From CALMEC01 sp964393105 (lineage in GTDB: Bacteria; Actinomycetota; Thermoleophilia; Miltoncostaeales; Miltoncostaeaceae), in the NCBI GenBank assembly GCA_964393105.1, contig CAYMSM010000061.1:1-64000 (forward strand): DNA of 64,000 bases. The letters are read 5' to 3'. A program made the translations under genes and the position numbers. Shown here in pieces: positions 7,747 to 16,882 of this stretch; the first letter of the stretch is position 1; each line of letters starts with the position of its first letter. The notes below the pieces were generated by a model. It saw only the letters and a list, made by a program, of their open reading frames with translations, searched no databases and was not told the origin of the DNA.

Positions 7747-10079
7747 GCCCAGGCCCGTCAGATGACACGCCACTCGAGGACTACCGGCGCAAACGTGATT
7801 TTGCGACGACGCCCGAACCGGCGCCATCCGATGTCCAAACGAGCGGCGCCCGTCCCCGGTTCGTGATCCAGCGCCACGACGCGCGCGCGCTTCACTACGA
7901 CCTACGCCTGGAGATCGACGGGACCCTCGCCTCGTGGGCAGTTCCGAAGGGCGTGCCGTTGCGAGAGGGCGTCAAGCGCCTGGCGATGCGGACCGAGGAT
8001 CACCCCCTCGAGTACCTGACGTTCGCGGACGTCATCCCAGCCGGGGCGTACGGCGCCGGACGCATGACGATCTGGGATCAGGGATCGTTCGATCTGCTCG
8101 CCGCGAATGACTCGGAGCTCAAGATCGTGCTGCGCGGGTCTCTCGTGGAGGGCGAATATCACCTCGTGCGCACCGGCGGCAGGCGGGGCCGGGAGGAGTG
8201 GCTCGTGTTTCGCTCCACGCGCGGCGTGGCGGGTCCACCCGACCCGATGGGAAGGTTTCGCGAGCTGCGTCCGATGACCGCCTCGTCCTGGGACGGGGCG
8301 TTCAACGACCCCGATTGGGCCTTCGAAATCAAGTGGGACGGCTACAGGGCACTCGCGTTCGTGGGCCCTGACGGGTCACAGCTTCGCAGTCGTTCGGGAC
8401 GTGACATGACGGCGTCGTATCCGACACTCGGTGACCTTCGCCGGGCGACGCTCGCCCAGGAGGTGGTCCTGGACGGCGAGGTCGCCGCCCTGGACGACCA
8501 GGGCCGCGCGGTGTTCCAGGACCTGCAGACCGGACGCGGTGCAGTCACGTTCGTGGTGTTCGACGTGTTGTACATCGACGGGACATGGCTGCTGGACGAG
8601 CCCTGGCAGCGGCGTCGCGCGCGACTTTCGGCCGTGCTGTCGCCGGAGGGGCCGCCACTGGTCATCGCGCCCGATGATTTGCGGGGTGAGGGTCGTGCCC
8701 TCTTCGATGCGATCGCCGCGCGCGGCGGCGAGGGCATCGTGGCCAAACGGATCGCGAGCTCGTATCAACCCGGGCGCCGCAGCCCCGACTGGCGCAAGAT
8801 CAAGGTGCGCCACGAGCTGGAGGCCGTCATCGGCGGATATATCGAGGGTGAGGGCTCGCGGCACGGCGGGATCGCGGCGGTGCTCGTGGGCCAGCAGTCC
8901 GACGAAGGCCTCACGTACGTCGGGCGGGTGGGATCCGGGTTCACCGACGCCGGATCCCGTGAGCTTCGCCGTCGGCTCGATCGATTGACCACCGGCGGAT
9001 GCCCGTTCACCCGGGTACCCCCCGACAGCGCGCCTGCCCTCTGGGTCCGTCCTGAGATCGCATGCCGAGCCGCGTACGGGGAATGGACCGATGACGGGCT
9101 CATGCGCGCGCCCGTCTTCCGGGGCCTCGTCGAGGAAGAGCCTCCGGAGCGTCCTGCGCCGGTGTTGGACGTCACCCGCGGGGAGCTTCGGGTGCGCGAC
9201 GGCGAACGGGAGGCTCGGCTGACCAACCTCGGCAAGACCTTCTGGCCGGCCGAGGCGATCACCAAGGGAGATCTGCTCGATCACTACGCCCGCATGGCGC
9301 CGGTGCTCGTGCCGCATCTGTCAGGACGCCCCTTGGTGCTCAAGCGCTACCCCAACGGGTGGGACCAGCCGTTCTTCTTCCAGCACCAGATCCCCGACAC
9401 GGCCCCCGACTGGATCAACCGCGTGACGATGCAAAAGGGCGATGACACGGCGACGTACGTCGTCGTCGACGACGCGCTGTCGCTCCTGTGGGTCGTGAAC
9501 CTGGGGTGCATCGACCTGAACCCTTGGCATGCACATGCCGCGGCCGCCGCTGACGCCGACTACGTGCTGTTCGACCTGGACCCGGCTGCGGGCGTGACGT
9601 TCGATGCCGTCATCGATGCCGCCCTGCTCGTCCGGGACGAGCTCGAGCGCGTCGGTCTTCGCGGATACCCCAAGACGTCGGGATCACGCGGGATTCACGT
9701 GCTCGTACCGATCGCGCCGGTGCCCCATGAGTCGGTGCGGCTGTTCGCGCAGGTGATCGCGCAGCGCATGGTCGCTCGACGGCCGGAACTGGTGACGGTC
9801 GAGACGCTGATCGCGCGCAGGGGCCGCCGGATCTACGTCGATGCCAACCAAAACGGCTACGGCAAGACGATCGCGAGCGTGTACAGCGTCCGTCCGGTCC
9901 CGGGAGCCACGGTGTCGACACCTCTACTGTGGGACGAGGTCGCGGCCGGACTCGATGCCACCCGTCTGACGATGGGCGCGGTGGCGGCTCGGGTGGCCGC
10001 ATCGGGCGACCTGTTTGCCGCCGTGCTGACCGATCGGCAGGACCTGGCTGATGCGGTCACGCGCCTGGGCGCCCCGTGA
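7743..10079 (+). CDS. ligD: LigD: multifunctional NHEJ DNA ligase/polymerase/3'-phosphoesterase
   Basis: 778 residues with three domains in the order phosphoesterase (about 40-165, HYDLRLEIDG and WAVPKG motifs), ATP-dependent ligase (about 175-450, adenylated lysine K197 in FEIKWDGYR, GEGIVAKR motif) and primase-polymerase (about 480-775, LTNLGKTFWP opening and catalytic LFDLDP). It seals and fills double-strand breaks with Ku. This order is the one known from Pseudomonas LigD, not the polymerase-first order of mycobacteria. No ku gene lies in the window. The GTG start overlaps the LLM gene stop and the stop overlaps the next gene's GTG. Confidence 0.95.
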   Translation: MSPGPSDDTPLEDYRRKRDFATTPEPAPSDVQTSGARPRFVIQRHDARALHYDLRLEIDGTLASWAVPKGVPLREGVKRLAMRTEDHPLEYLTFADVIPAGAYGAGRMTIWDQGSFDLLAANDSELKIVLRGSLVEGEYHLVRTGGRRGREEWLVFRSTRGVAGPPDPMGRFRELRPMTASSWDGAFNDPDWAFEIKWDGYRALAFVGPDGSQLRSRSGRDMTASYPTLGDLRRATLAQEVVLDGEVAALDDQGRAVFQDLQTGRGAVTFVVFDVLYIDGTWLLDEPWQRRRARLSAVLSPEGPPLVIAPDDLRGEGRALFDAIAARGGEGIVAKRIASSYQPGRRSPDWRKIKVRHELEAVIGGYIEGEGSRHGGIAAVLVGQQSDEGLTYVGRVGSGFTDAGSRELRRRLDRLTTGGCPFTRVPPDSAPALWVRPEIACRAAYGEWTDDGLMRAPVFRGLVEEEPPERPAPVLDVTRGELRVRDGEREARLTNLGKTFWPAEAITKGDLLDHYARMAPVLVPHLSGRPLVLKRYPNGWDQPFFFQHQIPDTAPDWINRVTMQKGDDTATYVVVDDALSLLWVVNLGCIDLNPWHAHAAAAADADYVLFDLDPAAGVTFDAVIDAALLVRDELERVGLRGYPKTSGSRGIHVLVPIAPVPHESVRLFAQVIAQRMVARRPELVTVETLIARRGRRIYVDANQNGYGKTIASVYSVRPVPGATVSTPLLWDEVAAGLDATRLTMGAVAARVAASGDLFAAVLTDRQDLADAVTRLGAP

Positions 10080-10606
10080 ACATGCGCACCGGGATCGGCC
10101 TCGTGGTGTGCACCGCCCTCGTCGTCGGCGTCGCCGGCTGCGGTGGTGACCAGGCGACGTTGCCGGGCCCGTCAGAGGTCACCGGTCGGTTCGCCGGCAG
10201 CGACGAATCCGGCATCGGCGTGTCCGTGGATTTCGGTGCGTACGACCCGACCACCCAGGCGGTGCGGGCCGCGCTCGACACGCCGGCCGCCTGGTCGGTC
10301 GGGGTCGTCAGCATCGTCAACCGCTCACCAGAGCTGCAGCCGATCCCGGCCCTGTTCGTCACGCGACCAAACGGACGCGTCCAGCGTCTCGCGCGCGCCA
10401 CCGTGATCCGTCCGGATGCGACGGGAAGGAAGCAGGAGCTGCCGGCGCCGGCTCCGTTCGTCCCGCAGCAGGGCGCGTCGTCGCTCTACGTGGTCTTCCG
10501 GGGGCGCCCGTCGGACATCCGGCGCCTCGAGATGCGCGTGGGGGTGGGACCCATCGTGGAGCTCAGACCTCAGCGGTCGGCGGGCTACCAGGGAGCGGGC
10601 GGGTGA
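10076..10606 (+). CDS. Predicted lipoprotein, unknown function
   Basis: About 176 residues from the GTG at 10076; an ATG two codons later is an equally possible start. A short basic N-terminus, hydrophobic stretch and VAGC lipobox predict a lipid-anchored exported protein. The mature part is beta-rich and proline-containing without a family I recognise. It is coupled to ligD by a four-base overlap, and its 3' end overlaps the convergent epimerase gene by 44 bases. Confidence 0.65.
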   Translation: MNMRTGIGLVVCTALVVGVAGCGGDQATLPGPSEVTGRFAGSDESGIGVSVDFGAYDPTTQAVRAALDTPAAWSVGVVSIVNRSPELQPIPALFVTRPNGRVQRLARATVIRPDATGRKQELPAPAPFVPQQGASSLYVVFRGRPSDIRRLEMRVGVGPIVELRPQRSAGYQGAGG

Positions 10607-11588
10607 TGAACCCGTTGTCCCGGTACCAGGCGAGCGTGCGGACCAGGGTGTCGCCGAACGGCGTGTAGCGCAGACCCAGCTCACGGGTCGCGCGCGTCCC
10701 GTCATAGGCGTGACCGTGCAGCAACGTCCGCATCATCTCGCGACAGAACGGGGCACGTCGGCGACGCAATCGGCCGATCGCCCCGATGGCGGTCGCGGTC
10801 GCCATCGCCGCGGGAGCGGGGAGGACACGCGGAACATCTTCGATGCCGGCGACCCTGCCCATGACCGCGATCGCCTCGCGAACGGTCAAGGTGACGCCCG
10901 ACACGAGGTAGCGCTCGCCCGCGACGCCGTGGCGCTCGGCCAGAATGTGGGCTTCGGCGCAGTCTGCGATGTCTACGACGCTCATGCGTGAGTCGATCAC
11001 GGCCCTCAGGGTGCCGTTGAGGTATCCCAGGAGCAGTTTGGCGGTCCCGCGGGTGCGACCCGGGCCCTGGACCGACGCCGGGTTGACGCTCACCAGCTCC
11101 ACGCCCGCAACGGCGGCGGCGGTGAGCGCCTCCCCCTCGGCCTGCCACTTGGACTGCTCGTAGTGTGAGAGGAACGATCCGCGGTGCGGGGAGTCCTCAC
11201 GACCGATCGTGCCCTTCGGCTCGCCGATGGTCGCCGCCGACGATGTCGCGACGATGCGGCGCACGCCGGCTGCGCCGGCTGTCCGGACGACGTTGAGCGT
11301 TCCGGTCACGTTCATCAGATACAGCTGCGACGGGTCCGGCAGGCAGAACGCGTTGAGGCCCGCGACGTGGTAGACGATGTCGCATCCGTCCATCGCCGCC
11401 CGCAGGCTCGCTGGGTCGAGGATGTCCCCGCGGACCGGCTCCGCCCCCCAGGCTTTCAGGCGCGCGGCGCCGTCGTCGCTTCGGGTCAGGGCCCGGACGC
11501 TGCGGCCGTCGGCCAGGAGGCGCGACAGGATGGCCTCGCCGACGAACCCGGTACCGCCTGTCACAAAGACCGCTGCCGAATCAGGCAC
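10563..11588 (-). CDS. NAD-dependent epimerase/dehydratase (extended SDR)
   Basis: 341 residues. The Rossmann glycine motif VTGGTGFVGEA sits at the extreme N-terminus, the active-site YxxxK is in HYEQSKW, preceded by SSAAT, and NPASVQGPG is the usual substrate-loop region. Similar proteins are annotated as dihydroflavonol-4-reductase-like or hopanoid-associated sugar epimerases; the actual substrate is not predictable. The GTG start overlaps the end of plsY by eight bases, so it belongs to the leftward pgsA-plsY operon. Confidence 0.85.
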   Translation of the reverse strand: MPDSAAVFVTGGTGFVGEAILSRLLADGRSVRALTRSDDGAARLKAWGAEPVRGDILDPASLRAAMDGCDIVYHVAGLNAFCLPDPSQLYLMNVTGTLNVVRTAGAAGVRRIVATSSAATIGEPKGTIGREDSPHRGSFLSHYEQSKWQAEGEALTAAAVAGVELVSVNPASVQGPGRTRGTAKLLLGYLNGTLRAVIDSRMSVVDIADCAEAHILAERHGVAGERYLVSGVTLTVREAIAVMGRVAGIEDVPRVLPAPAAMATATAIGAIGRLRRRRAPFCREMMRTLLHGHAYDGTRATRELGLRYTPFGDTLVRTLAWYRDNGFITRPLPGSPPTAEV

Positions 11589-12213
11589 GTGGACCGGGTG
11601 GGGGTGTTGCAGCCGGTGTGCGCTGCGGTTTCTTGCGAAGCTCGATGCGCGCCTCCTTGCCGGCCAGCAGGCGCCCGATGTTCGCGCGATGGCGTATGAG
11701 GACGAGCAGCGACATGGCGCCGGCCAGCACGAGGTACGGCCACGAGTAGCCGAACGCCAGCGCCAGGGGCGTGAACGCAAGGGCCGTCAGGATGCTGGCG
11801 AGCGACGTGATCCGCGTGAGCAGCACGATCAGGAGCCACAGCGGAAGCAGGCACAGGCCGACGATCGGGAACAGGCCGATCATGACGCCACCGCCCGCGG
11901 CCACCCCCTTGCCGCCGCGGAAGCGCAACCAGACCGGGAAGATCGCGCCGAGCATGACCGCGGCGCCGACGAAGATCGGCCACGGATCGTCGGTCAACCA
12001 GCGCCCGATCAACGCCCCGGCCACGCCCTTGCCGATGTCGCCCGCCATCACGGCGATGCCCCACGCCCGGCCCAGGTTGCGAAATGCGTTCGCCGCCCCG
12101 ATGTTGCCGCTGCCGAGGGTGCGGAGGTCGACCCCCTTCAGCCGGCCCGCCAGATATCCGAACGGGATCGAGCCGAGCAGGTACCCGACACACAGTGCGA
12201 AGAGCTCGTTCAC
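11581..12213 (-). CDS. plsY: Glycerol-3-phosphate acyltransferase PlsY
   Basis: 210 residues. An inner-membrane enzyme that transfers the acyl group from acyl-phosphate to glycerol-3-phosphate, the first step of phospholipid synthesis. Family motifs are clear: YLLGSIPFGYL at the N-terminus, GSGNIGAANAFR, and RFRGGKGVA in the second cytoplasmic loop. Several hydrophobic helices, then a basic C-terminal tail. GTG start, overlapping the pgsA stop by four bases, which groups two consecutive phospholipid-pathway genes. Confidence 0.93.
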   Translation of the reverse strand: MNELFALCVGYLLGSIPFGYLAGRLKGVDLRTLGSGNIGAANAFRNLGRAWGIAVMAGDIGKGVAGALIGRWLTDDPWPIFVGAAVMLGAIFPVWLRFRGGKGVAAGGGVMIGLFPIVGLCLLPLWLLIVLLTRITSLASILTALAFTPLALAFGYSWPYLVLAGAMSLLVLIRHRANIGRLLAGKEARIELRKKPQRTPAATPPPGPRA

Positions 12214-12791
12214 AGGCGCCCGAGCGTCTTTGAGTCCGGGCGCGTTCCGCCAAAGAGCCGCCGGCGCGCCATGATGAAGTAGTAGGCGCCTGAGAGCACG
12301 GTCAAGAAGAGCGCGACGTAGAGCAGGATGTCCTCGACGATCACGGGTCCTCCCGGCGCGATGATCCATCCCAACGCCACGCTCTGGCTGACCATCTTCC
12401 ACTTGCCGAGACGGCTTGCCGGGATGATCAGGTCCTCGCTGGCAGCGACCAGGCGAAGGCCGGTGACCGCGAACTCACGGCTGATGATGATCATCGACGC
12501 CCATGCGCTGATGTCGCCGGTTTCGATCAGCGCGACCAGGGCGGCGCTGACCAGGAGCTTGTCGGCAAGGCTGTCAAGGAACGTGCCGAGTACCGTCACC
12601 TGGCCGAGCGAACGGGCCATGCGCCCGTCCACCCAGTCGGTGAGGACGGCGGCAACCCACAGGGCGAACGCCCACCACCTGCCGCCCGGCAGCGCGTCCT
12701 CGTCGATCAGGAGCAGCACCATGAGCCCCGGGATGGCAAGGATGCGGCTCCATGTGACCGCGAGGGGCCCGTTCATTGCGGGGGAGGGCAC
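12210..12791 (-). CDS. pgsA: CDP-diacylglycerol--glycerol-3-phosphate 3-phosphatidyltransferase
   Basis: 193 residues, with four or more membrane helices and the complete CDP-alcohol phosphotransferase signature DG-x2-AR-x8-G-x3-D-x3-D (from DGRMAR to LDSLADK, about residues 54-78). It makes phosphatidylglycerophosphate from CDP-diacylglycerol. The GTG at 12791 is chosen because a TATCAT -10 box lies six bases upstream; an ATG five codons later is the alternative. First gene of the leftward pgsA-plsY-epimerase operon. Confidence 0.9.
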   Translation of the reverse strand: MPSPAMNGPLAVTWSRILAIPGLMVLLLIDEDALPGGRWWAFALWVAAVLTDWVDGRMARSLGQVTVLGTFLDSLADKLLVSAALVALIETGDISAWASMIIISREFAVTGLRLVAASEDLIIPASRLGKWKMVSQSVALGWIIAPGGPVIVEDILLYVALFLTVLSGAYYFIMARRRLFGGTRPDSKTLGRL

Positions 12792-12797
12792 TCACCA

Positions 12798-12843
12798 ATG
12801 ATACGCGGCAGCGACTGAGCGCCCGAACGGGCTCTCGTAGACT
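12798..12843. promoter_or_regulatory. Divergent -10 boxes for pgsA and the AAA+ gene
   Basis: Minus strand: TATCAT at 12803-12798, six bases before the pgsA GTG. Plus strand: TAGACT at 12838-12843, about 31 bases before the TTG proposed for the AAA+ gene. Confidence 0.4.
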
Positions 12844-12874
12844 GGCCCCTCCGCGACCGAACGAGACCTCTGAA

Positions 12875-14425
12875 TTGTCACGCGAACGACTCAACGTCCT
12901 GACCGACGCCTTCGACCGTGCGATCACGTCCGACCGGCTCGGCGAGGCCGAGGCGATCGTTGAGCGGCTTGGCCGGGGCACGACGGATCCGGTCACGTCG
13001 GCCGTGGTGGTACGGATGCGAGGGCAGTTGGCGGCGGCCAAGGGCGATGCCGTCGCGGCGGCAGATCTGCTGACGACGGCGGTCACCGAGGCGCGCATGG
13101 CGGGACGGATGGACCTGTTGGCCGCCGGATGGCTTGCGGATCTCGGCAGCGCCCGTTACTCGGCAGGAGACCTGGCGGGCGCGCGGGTTGCGCTCGGAGA
13201 GGGCGTCGAACTCACCGATCGCCTTCGCGGCGCCCATTGGGCGACGGTGCGGGCCATGCGGCTGCTTGCCGCGGTGCTGACCGAGAGCGGTGAGCATGCC
13301 GGCGCATCCGACCTCCTGGGACGAGCGGTCGCGGCTGCCGCGGGGAGCCGGCCTGTCGATCCCGATGTGACCGCAGCGGTCCGCCGTGAGTGGGCCGATG
13401 CGTTGCGAGCATCCGGACAGGGCGACGCAGCGCGCGCCGCGGCGGCCGGGACGTCGCGCCACGGGATCCAGGGTGCGGCGGGCGGTCCGGAGCTGACCCC
13501 GGATGAGCGCACGGGAGAGCTCAACGCCGCGATGGCGGAGCTGAAGGGGCTCGTCGGTCTGACGCACGTCAAAGGCGAGGTCGACCGGCTCGTCGACGTC
13601 CTTGCCGTTCAGGCGCGCCGTAAGGCGGCGGGCAAGAAAGTCCCGGAAATGGGGTTGCATCTCGTGTTCGTCGGCCCACCGGGCACGGGCAAGACAACCG
13701 TGGCCCGTCTGATCGGACGGATCTATCGTGGGCTCGGCGTACTGGACTCCGGGCACCTCGTCGAGACCGACCGCTCGGGACTCGTCGCCGGATACGTCGG
13801 GCAGACCGCGATCAAGGTCGACGCGATCGTCCAGCAGGCGCTCGACGGGGTGCTGTTCGTCGACGAGGCGTACGCGCTCGGGGTCGGCGGGGACCAGGAC
13901 TTCGGGCAGGAGGCCATCGCCGCGCTCCTCAAGCGCATGGAGGACGAGCGCGAGCGGCTCGCCGCCATCCTGGCGGGGTACGACGCCCCGATGCGGCGGA
14001 TGCTCGACAGCAACCCCGGGCTTCGTAGCCGCTTCCCGACGATCCTGCAGTTCACCGCCTACACGGCAGACGAGCTCGCTGAGATCTTTCGGCTCATGGC
14101 GGCCAGGTACGACTACACGCTGTCAGCCCCGGCAGGGTCGCGTCTTGTCGAGGTCTGCGCGATGATGATCGCCAACCAGGGTTCGAACTTCGGCAACGCC
14201 CGTGAGGTGCGCAACCTGTTCGAGGACGCCGTCGCGGCCCACGCCCAGCGCGCGGCCGACGATGCGGCGGTCGATCTCTCCACCCTGGAGCCGCAGGACC
14301 TGATGTGGCCGCCTCCTGGAAGCCCAGAGGCCGCAACGATGGCGCGCCAGTCGGACAAGGCGAACGGGACGGCGGCCCCGGAAGGAGCAGTTCCCGTGCA
14401 CGACCGTCCGCCCCGAACCTCGTAA
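12875..14425 (+). CDS. CbxX/CfxQ-type AAA+ ATPase with helical N-terminal domain
   Basis: 516 residues from a TTG start. Residues 1-215 are alpha-helical and TPR-like (repeating AAAxLL / GDLAGARVAL patterns). The AAA+ module follows, with Walker A GPPGTGKTT, Walker B VLFVDEAYAL and arginine-finger region NPGLRSRFPT, ending in a proline-rich tail. This architecture resembles EccA of type VII secretion and CbxX of rubisco activation; no ESX or rubisco gene is nearby, so the client is unknown. The start is uncertain: TTG at 12875 has no good Shine-Dalgarno, but no other start codon lies between it and the -10 box. Confidence 0.8.
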   Translation: MSRERLNVLTDAFDRAITSDRLGEAEAIVERLGRGTTDPVTSAVVVRMRGQLAAAKGDAVAAADLLTTAVTEARMAGRMDLLAAGWLADLGSARYSAGDLAGARVALGEGVELTDRLRGAHWATVRAMRLLAAVLTESGEHAGASDLLGRAVAAAAGSRPVDPDVTAAVRREWADALRASGQGDAARAAAAGTSRHGIQGAAGGPELTPDERTGELNAAMAELKGLVGLTHVKGEVDRLVDVLAVQARRKAAGKKVPEMGLHLVFVGPPGTGKTTVARLIGRIYRGLGVLDSGHLVETDRSGLVAGYVGQTAIKVDAIVQQALDGVLFVDEAYALGVGGDQDFGQEAIAALLKRMEDERERLAAILAGYDAPMRRMLDSNPGLRSRFPTILQFTAYTADELAEIFRLMAARYDYTLSAPAGSRLVEVCAMMIANQGSNFGNAREVRNLFEDAVAAHAQRAADDAAVDLSTLEPQDLMWPPPGSPEAATMARQSDKANGTAAPEGAVPVHDRPPRTS

Positions 14426-14437
14426 CCTCCCGTCCTG

Positions 14438-15790
14438 ATGGCGACGCGAATGTTCCGCAACCGCCGCGACGCCGGTCGCCAGCTTGGTGCGCGGCTGCAA
14501 CCGTTTGCCGCCGAGCATCCCGTCGTGATCGGCCTCCCACGTGGCGGCGTGCCGATCGCATTCGAGGTCGCCCGAGCGCTGGGCGCTCCACTCGACGTCC
14601 TCATCGTGCAGAAGATCGGCGCGCCCGGGAACCCCGAGCGCGGCCTGGGCGCGATCGCCGAGGGCGGCGTCCGCGTCCTCAACGACTTCTCGCTGCGCTC
14701 GCCGCAACTCAGCCCGGAGGAGATCGAGCGGGCCACGCAGCGCGCCCAGCGCGAGATGGAGGAGCGGCTGCGGCGCTACCGCGGCGAACGAGCCCCGCTC
14801 GATGTCACGGGGAAGACGGTGATCCTCGTCGACGACGGCCTCGCGACGGGCGGCACCGCGTGCGCCGCGCTTCGGGCGCTGCGCGCACGCGACCCCGAGC
14901 GGATCGTCCTCGCCGTCCCCGTCGGCGCGCCGGAGACGATCGACGCGCTCGGGCCCGAGTGCGACGCGGTCGTCTGCCTGTCGACGCCCGAGTTGATGTG
15001 GGCGATCAACGACTGGTACGAGGACTTCGGGCAGACCACCGACGCGGAGGTGAACGCCCTCCTGGCGGAGACCGCGACGGCGGATGCAGCCGAGGCGAGG
15101 CCCATCGCGCCCAGACGGACAGGCGCAGCGGACCCGCAGACGCGCAGCGAGGTGCGGATCCCGCTCCCCGGCGGCGGGCAGATCATCGGCGACCTCGCCG
15201 TCCCCGAGCGCGCATCAGGCTTCGTCGTGTTCGCGCACGGCAGCGGCTCGAGCCGTCACAGCCCGCGCAACCGAGAGGTCGCTGCGGCGCTGAACCGCGC
15301 TGGACTCGCGACGCTGCTCATCGACCTGCTCACGCTCGCGGAGGAACGCGAGCGCGCGAACGTCTTCGACATCATGCTCCTCGCCGAGCGGCTCGGCGAG
15401 GCGACGCGCTGGGTGCGCGAGCAGCCCGGCAACGCGACCCTCGGGCTCGGCTACTTCGGCGCGAGCACCGGGGCGGGCGCCGCGCTGTGGGCGGCGGCAG
15501 ACCTCGGCGCCGACGTCAAGGCGGTCGTCTCGCGCGGCGGGCGCCCCGACCTCGCGGCGCCGCGGCTCGCCGACGTGCGCTCCCCGACAATGCTCATCGT
15601 CGGCGGCCTCGACCGGGTCGTGATCGAGCTCAACCGCGAAGCCCTCGCACAGCTGCGCTGCGAGGCCGCGCTCGAGATCGTCCCAGGCGCCGCGCACCTG
15701 TTTGACGAGCCGGGCACGCTCGAGCAGGTCGCGCGGCTCGCCATCGCCTGGTTCACACGCCACCTCGGCGTCCCGTCGCCGGCGGAGTGA
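14438..15790 (+). CDS. Phosphoribosyltransferase fused to alpha/beta hydrolase
   Basis: 450 residues. The first 210 are a type I phosphoribosyltransferase with VIGLPRGGVPIAFEVA and the PRPP loop VILVDDGLATGGTA near residue 130. After a variable linker (about 210-230) comes an alpha/beta hydrolase of the dienelactone-hydrolase kind: nucleophile serine in GYFGASTGAG, acidic residue in VGGLDRVV, histidine in PGAAHLF. Both active sites look intact. Genes like this occur in actinobacteria and proteobacteria, sometimes near stress genes; substrates are unknown. TAACCT nine bases before the ATG suggests a leaderless transcript separate from the AAA+ gene. Confidence 0.85.
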   Translation: MATRMFRNRRDAGRQLGARLQPFAAEHPVVIGLPRGGVPIAFEVARALGAPLDVLIVQKIGAPGNPERGLGAIAEGGVRVLNDFSLRSPQLSPEEIERATQRAQREMEERLRRYRGERAPLDVTGKTVILVDDGLATGGTACAALRALRARDPERIVLAVPVGAPETIDALGPECDAVVCLSTPELMWAINDWYEDFGQTTDAEVNALLAETATADAAEARPIAPRRTGAADPQTRSEVRIPLPGGGQIIGDLAVPERASGFVVFAHGSGSSRHSPRNREVAAALNRAGLATLLIDLLTLAEERERANVFDIMLLAERLGEATRWVREQPGNATLGLGYFGASTGAGAALWAAADLGADVKAVVSRGGRPDLAAPRLADVRSPTMLIVGGLDRVVIELNREALAQLRCEAALEIVPGAAHLFDEPGTLEQVARLAIAWFTRHLGVPSPAE

Positions 15791-15843
15791 GCCGCGGAGT
15801 CGTCGCAGCGGCGTGCCGCACGTGTCGCGGATATCGTCGACGA

Positions 15844-15884
15844 GCACCGTGCGCGACCTGACCTGACCGACGAGCGCACGGTGC
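15844..15884. terminator. Perfect 11-bp inverted repeat between hydrolase fusion and RpiR gene
   Basis: GCACCGTGCGC (15844-15854) is the exact complement of GCGCACGGTGC (15874-15884), with a 19-base loop. There is no T-run, so it could be a U-less terminator of the upstream gene or an operator for the RpiR regulator encoded 73 bases downstream. Confidence 0.4.
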
Positions 15885-15956
15885 ACGCCCATGCGGCTGT
15901 GCGCTTCTTACGCAGGTGAGAAGGGCGCGGGGGGTTGACGTCGAACCAACTCCGCG

Positions 15957-16769
15957 ATGCCACCAGACGCCCACACCCTCGCGGAGCGCCTCCGCCGTGA
16001 CTACGAGACGTTCAGTCCGGCGCAGCAGGCCCTTGCCCGCTATCTCGTAGACCACCTCGCGGAGCTGCCGTTGATGTCGGCACACGAGGTCGCCCACTCG
16101 GCTCATTGCAGCCCCGCGACCGTCGTGCGTTTCGCGCAAGCGCTCGGCTACGCGGGATATCCAGAGCTTCAGCGCACCGTGCGTGCCGCGCAGCGTCCGG
16201 CGCTGCCACCCCGGCGTGCCGGTCAACTCGGCCTGTTCGCTGGTGGCGAAGGGCTGGAGCAGGTCTTTGCCGCCGATCACCTGGCGCTCGACGATGCGCT
16301 CGCGCGCCTCGGGCGTGACGGTGTCGGTCCGCTGGCGGCCACGCTCGCCGGACGGAGTCCGTTGGTGCTGGCCGGAGAGGGCCACGCCCGCCCGGTGATC
16401 GCGCTGATCGAGGAACGCATCGAGCGAGCCGGACGGGCGGTGCTCGTCATCGAGAGCCTGGAGCCACGTTTTCGCGCTCGGTTGGGAGCCCTGGAGCGCA
16501 CCGCAGCGGTCCTTGCCGTTGCAGTCGGCCGAGAGACCACCGTCGCCGATGCTGCCCTTCAAGCTGCCAAAGTGGCGGGGATTCCCGCGGTGTCCCTTGT
16601 CGACTCGAGCCTGTCCCCGGTCGCTCGCGCACCCGTCTCGCTGGTCGTGCCGGCGGATGAGCGTGGCGGTGCCCCCGGCCTTGTGGCGTTCATCGCGGTC
16701 GCCCAGGCCCTGGCCGACGGCCTGGCACCGGCGGCGACCCCGACGCGCCAGCTGACGGCCGTCGGCTGA
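15957..16769 (+). CDS. MurR/RpiR-family transcriptional regulator
   Basis: 270 residues. The N-terminal HTH_6 domain (about 5-80) includes SPAQQALARYLVDH and the recognition helix SPATVVRFAQALGYAGYPELQ, a hallmark of the family. Residues 115-250 form a SIS sugar-phosphate-binding domain. Such proteins repress or activate sugar or amino-sugar genes. No sugar gene adjoins; it lies just upstream of pdxS. The 11-bp palindrome upstream may be its operator. ATG start at 15957; no obvious Shine-Dalgarno. Confidence 0.85.
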   Translation: MPPDAHTLAERLRRDYETFSPAQQALARYLVDHLAELPLMSAHEVAHSAHCSPATVVRFAQALGYAGYPELQRTVRAAQRPALPPRRAGQLGLFAGGEGLEQVFAADHLALDDALARLGRDGVGPLAATLAGRSPLVLAGEGHARPVIALIEERIERAGRAVLVIESLEPRFRARLGALERTAAVLAVAVGRETTVADAALQAAKVAGIPAVSLVDSSLSPVARAPVSLVVPADERGGAPGLVAFIAVAQALADGLAPAATPTRQLTAVG

Positions 16770-16842
16770 CCTTCCGCACATGTCTCCTGGCGCCTGATTC
16801 GGTGACCGTCAACGGTCGCCACGGCGGTTGGGGGCGGTCGGT

Positions 16843-16848
16843 TACAAT
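16843..16848 (+). promoter_or_regulatory. Probable pdxS promoter -10 box
   Basis: TACAAT, a near-consensus -10 hexamer in otherwise GC-rich DNA, 34 bases before the pdxS start. No convincing -35 element is seen. Confidence 0.45.
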
Positions 16849-16882
16849 TGCCGGCACGGCCGTCGAGTCAGGGAGCACGAGC

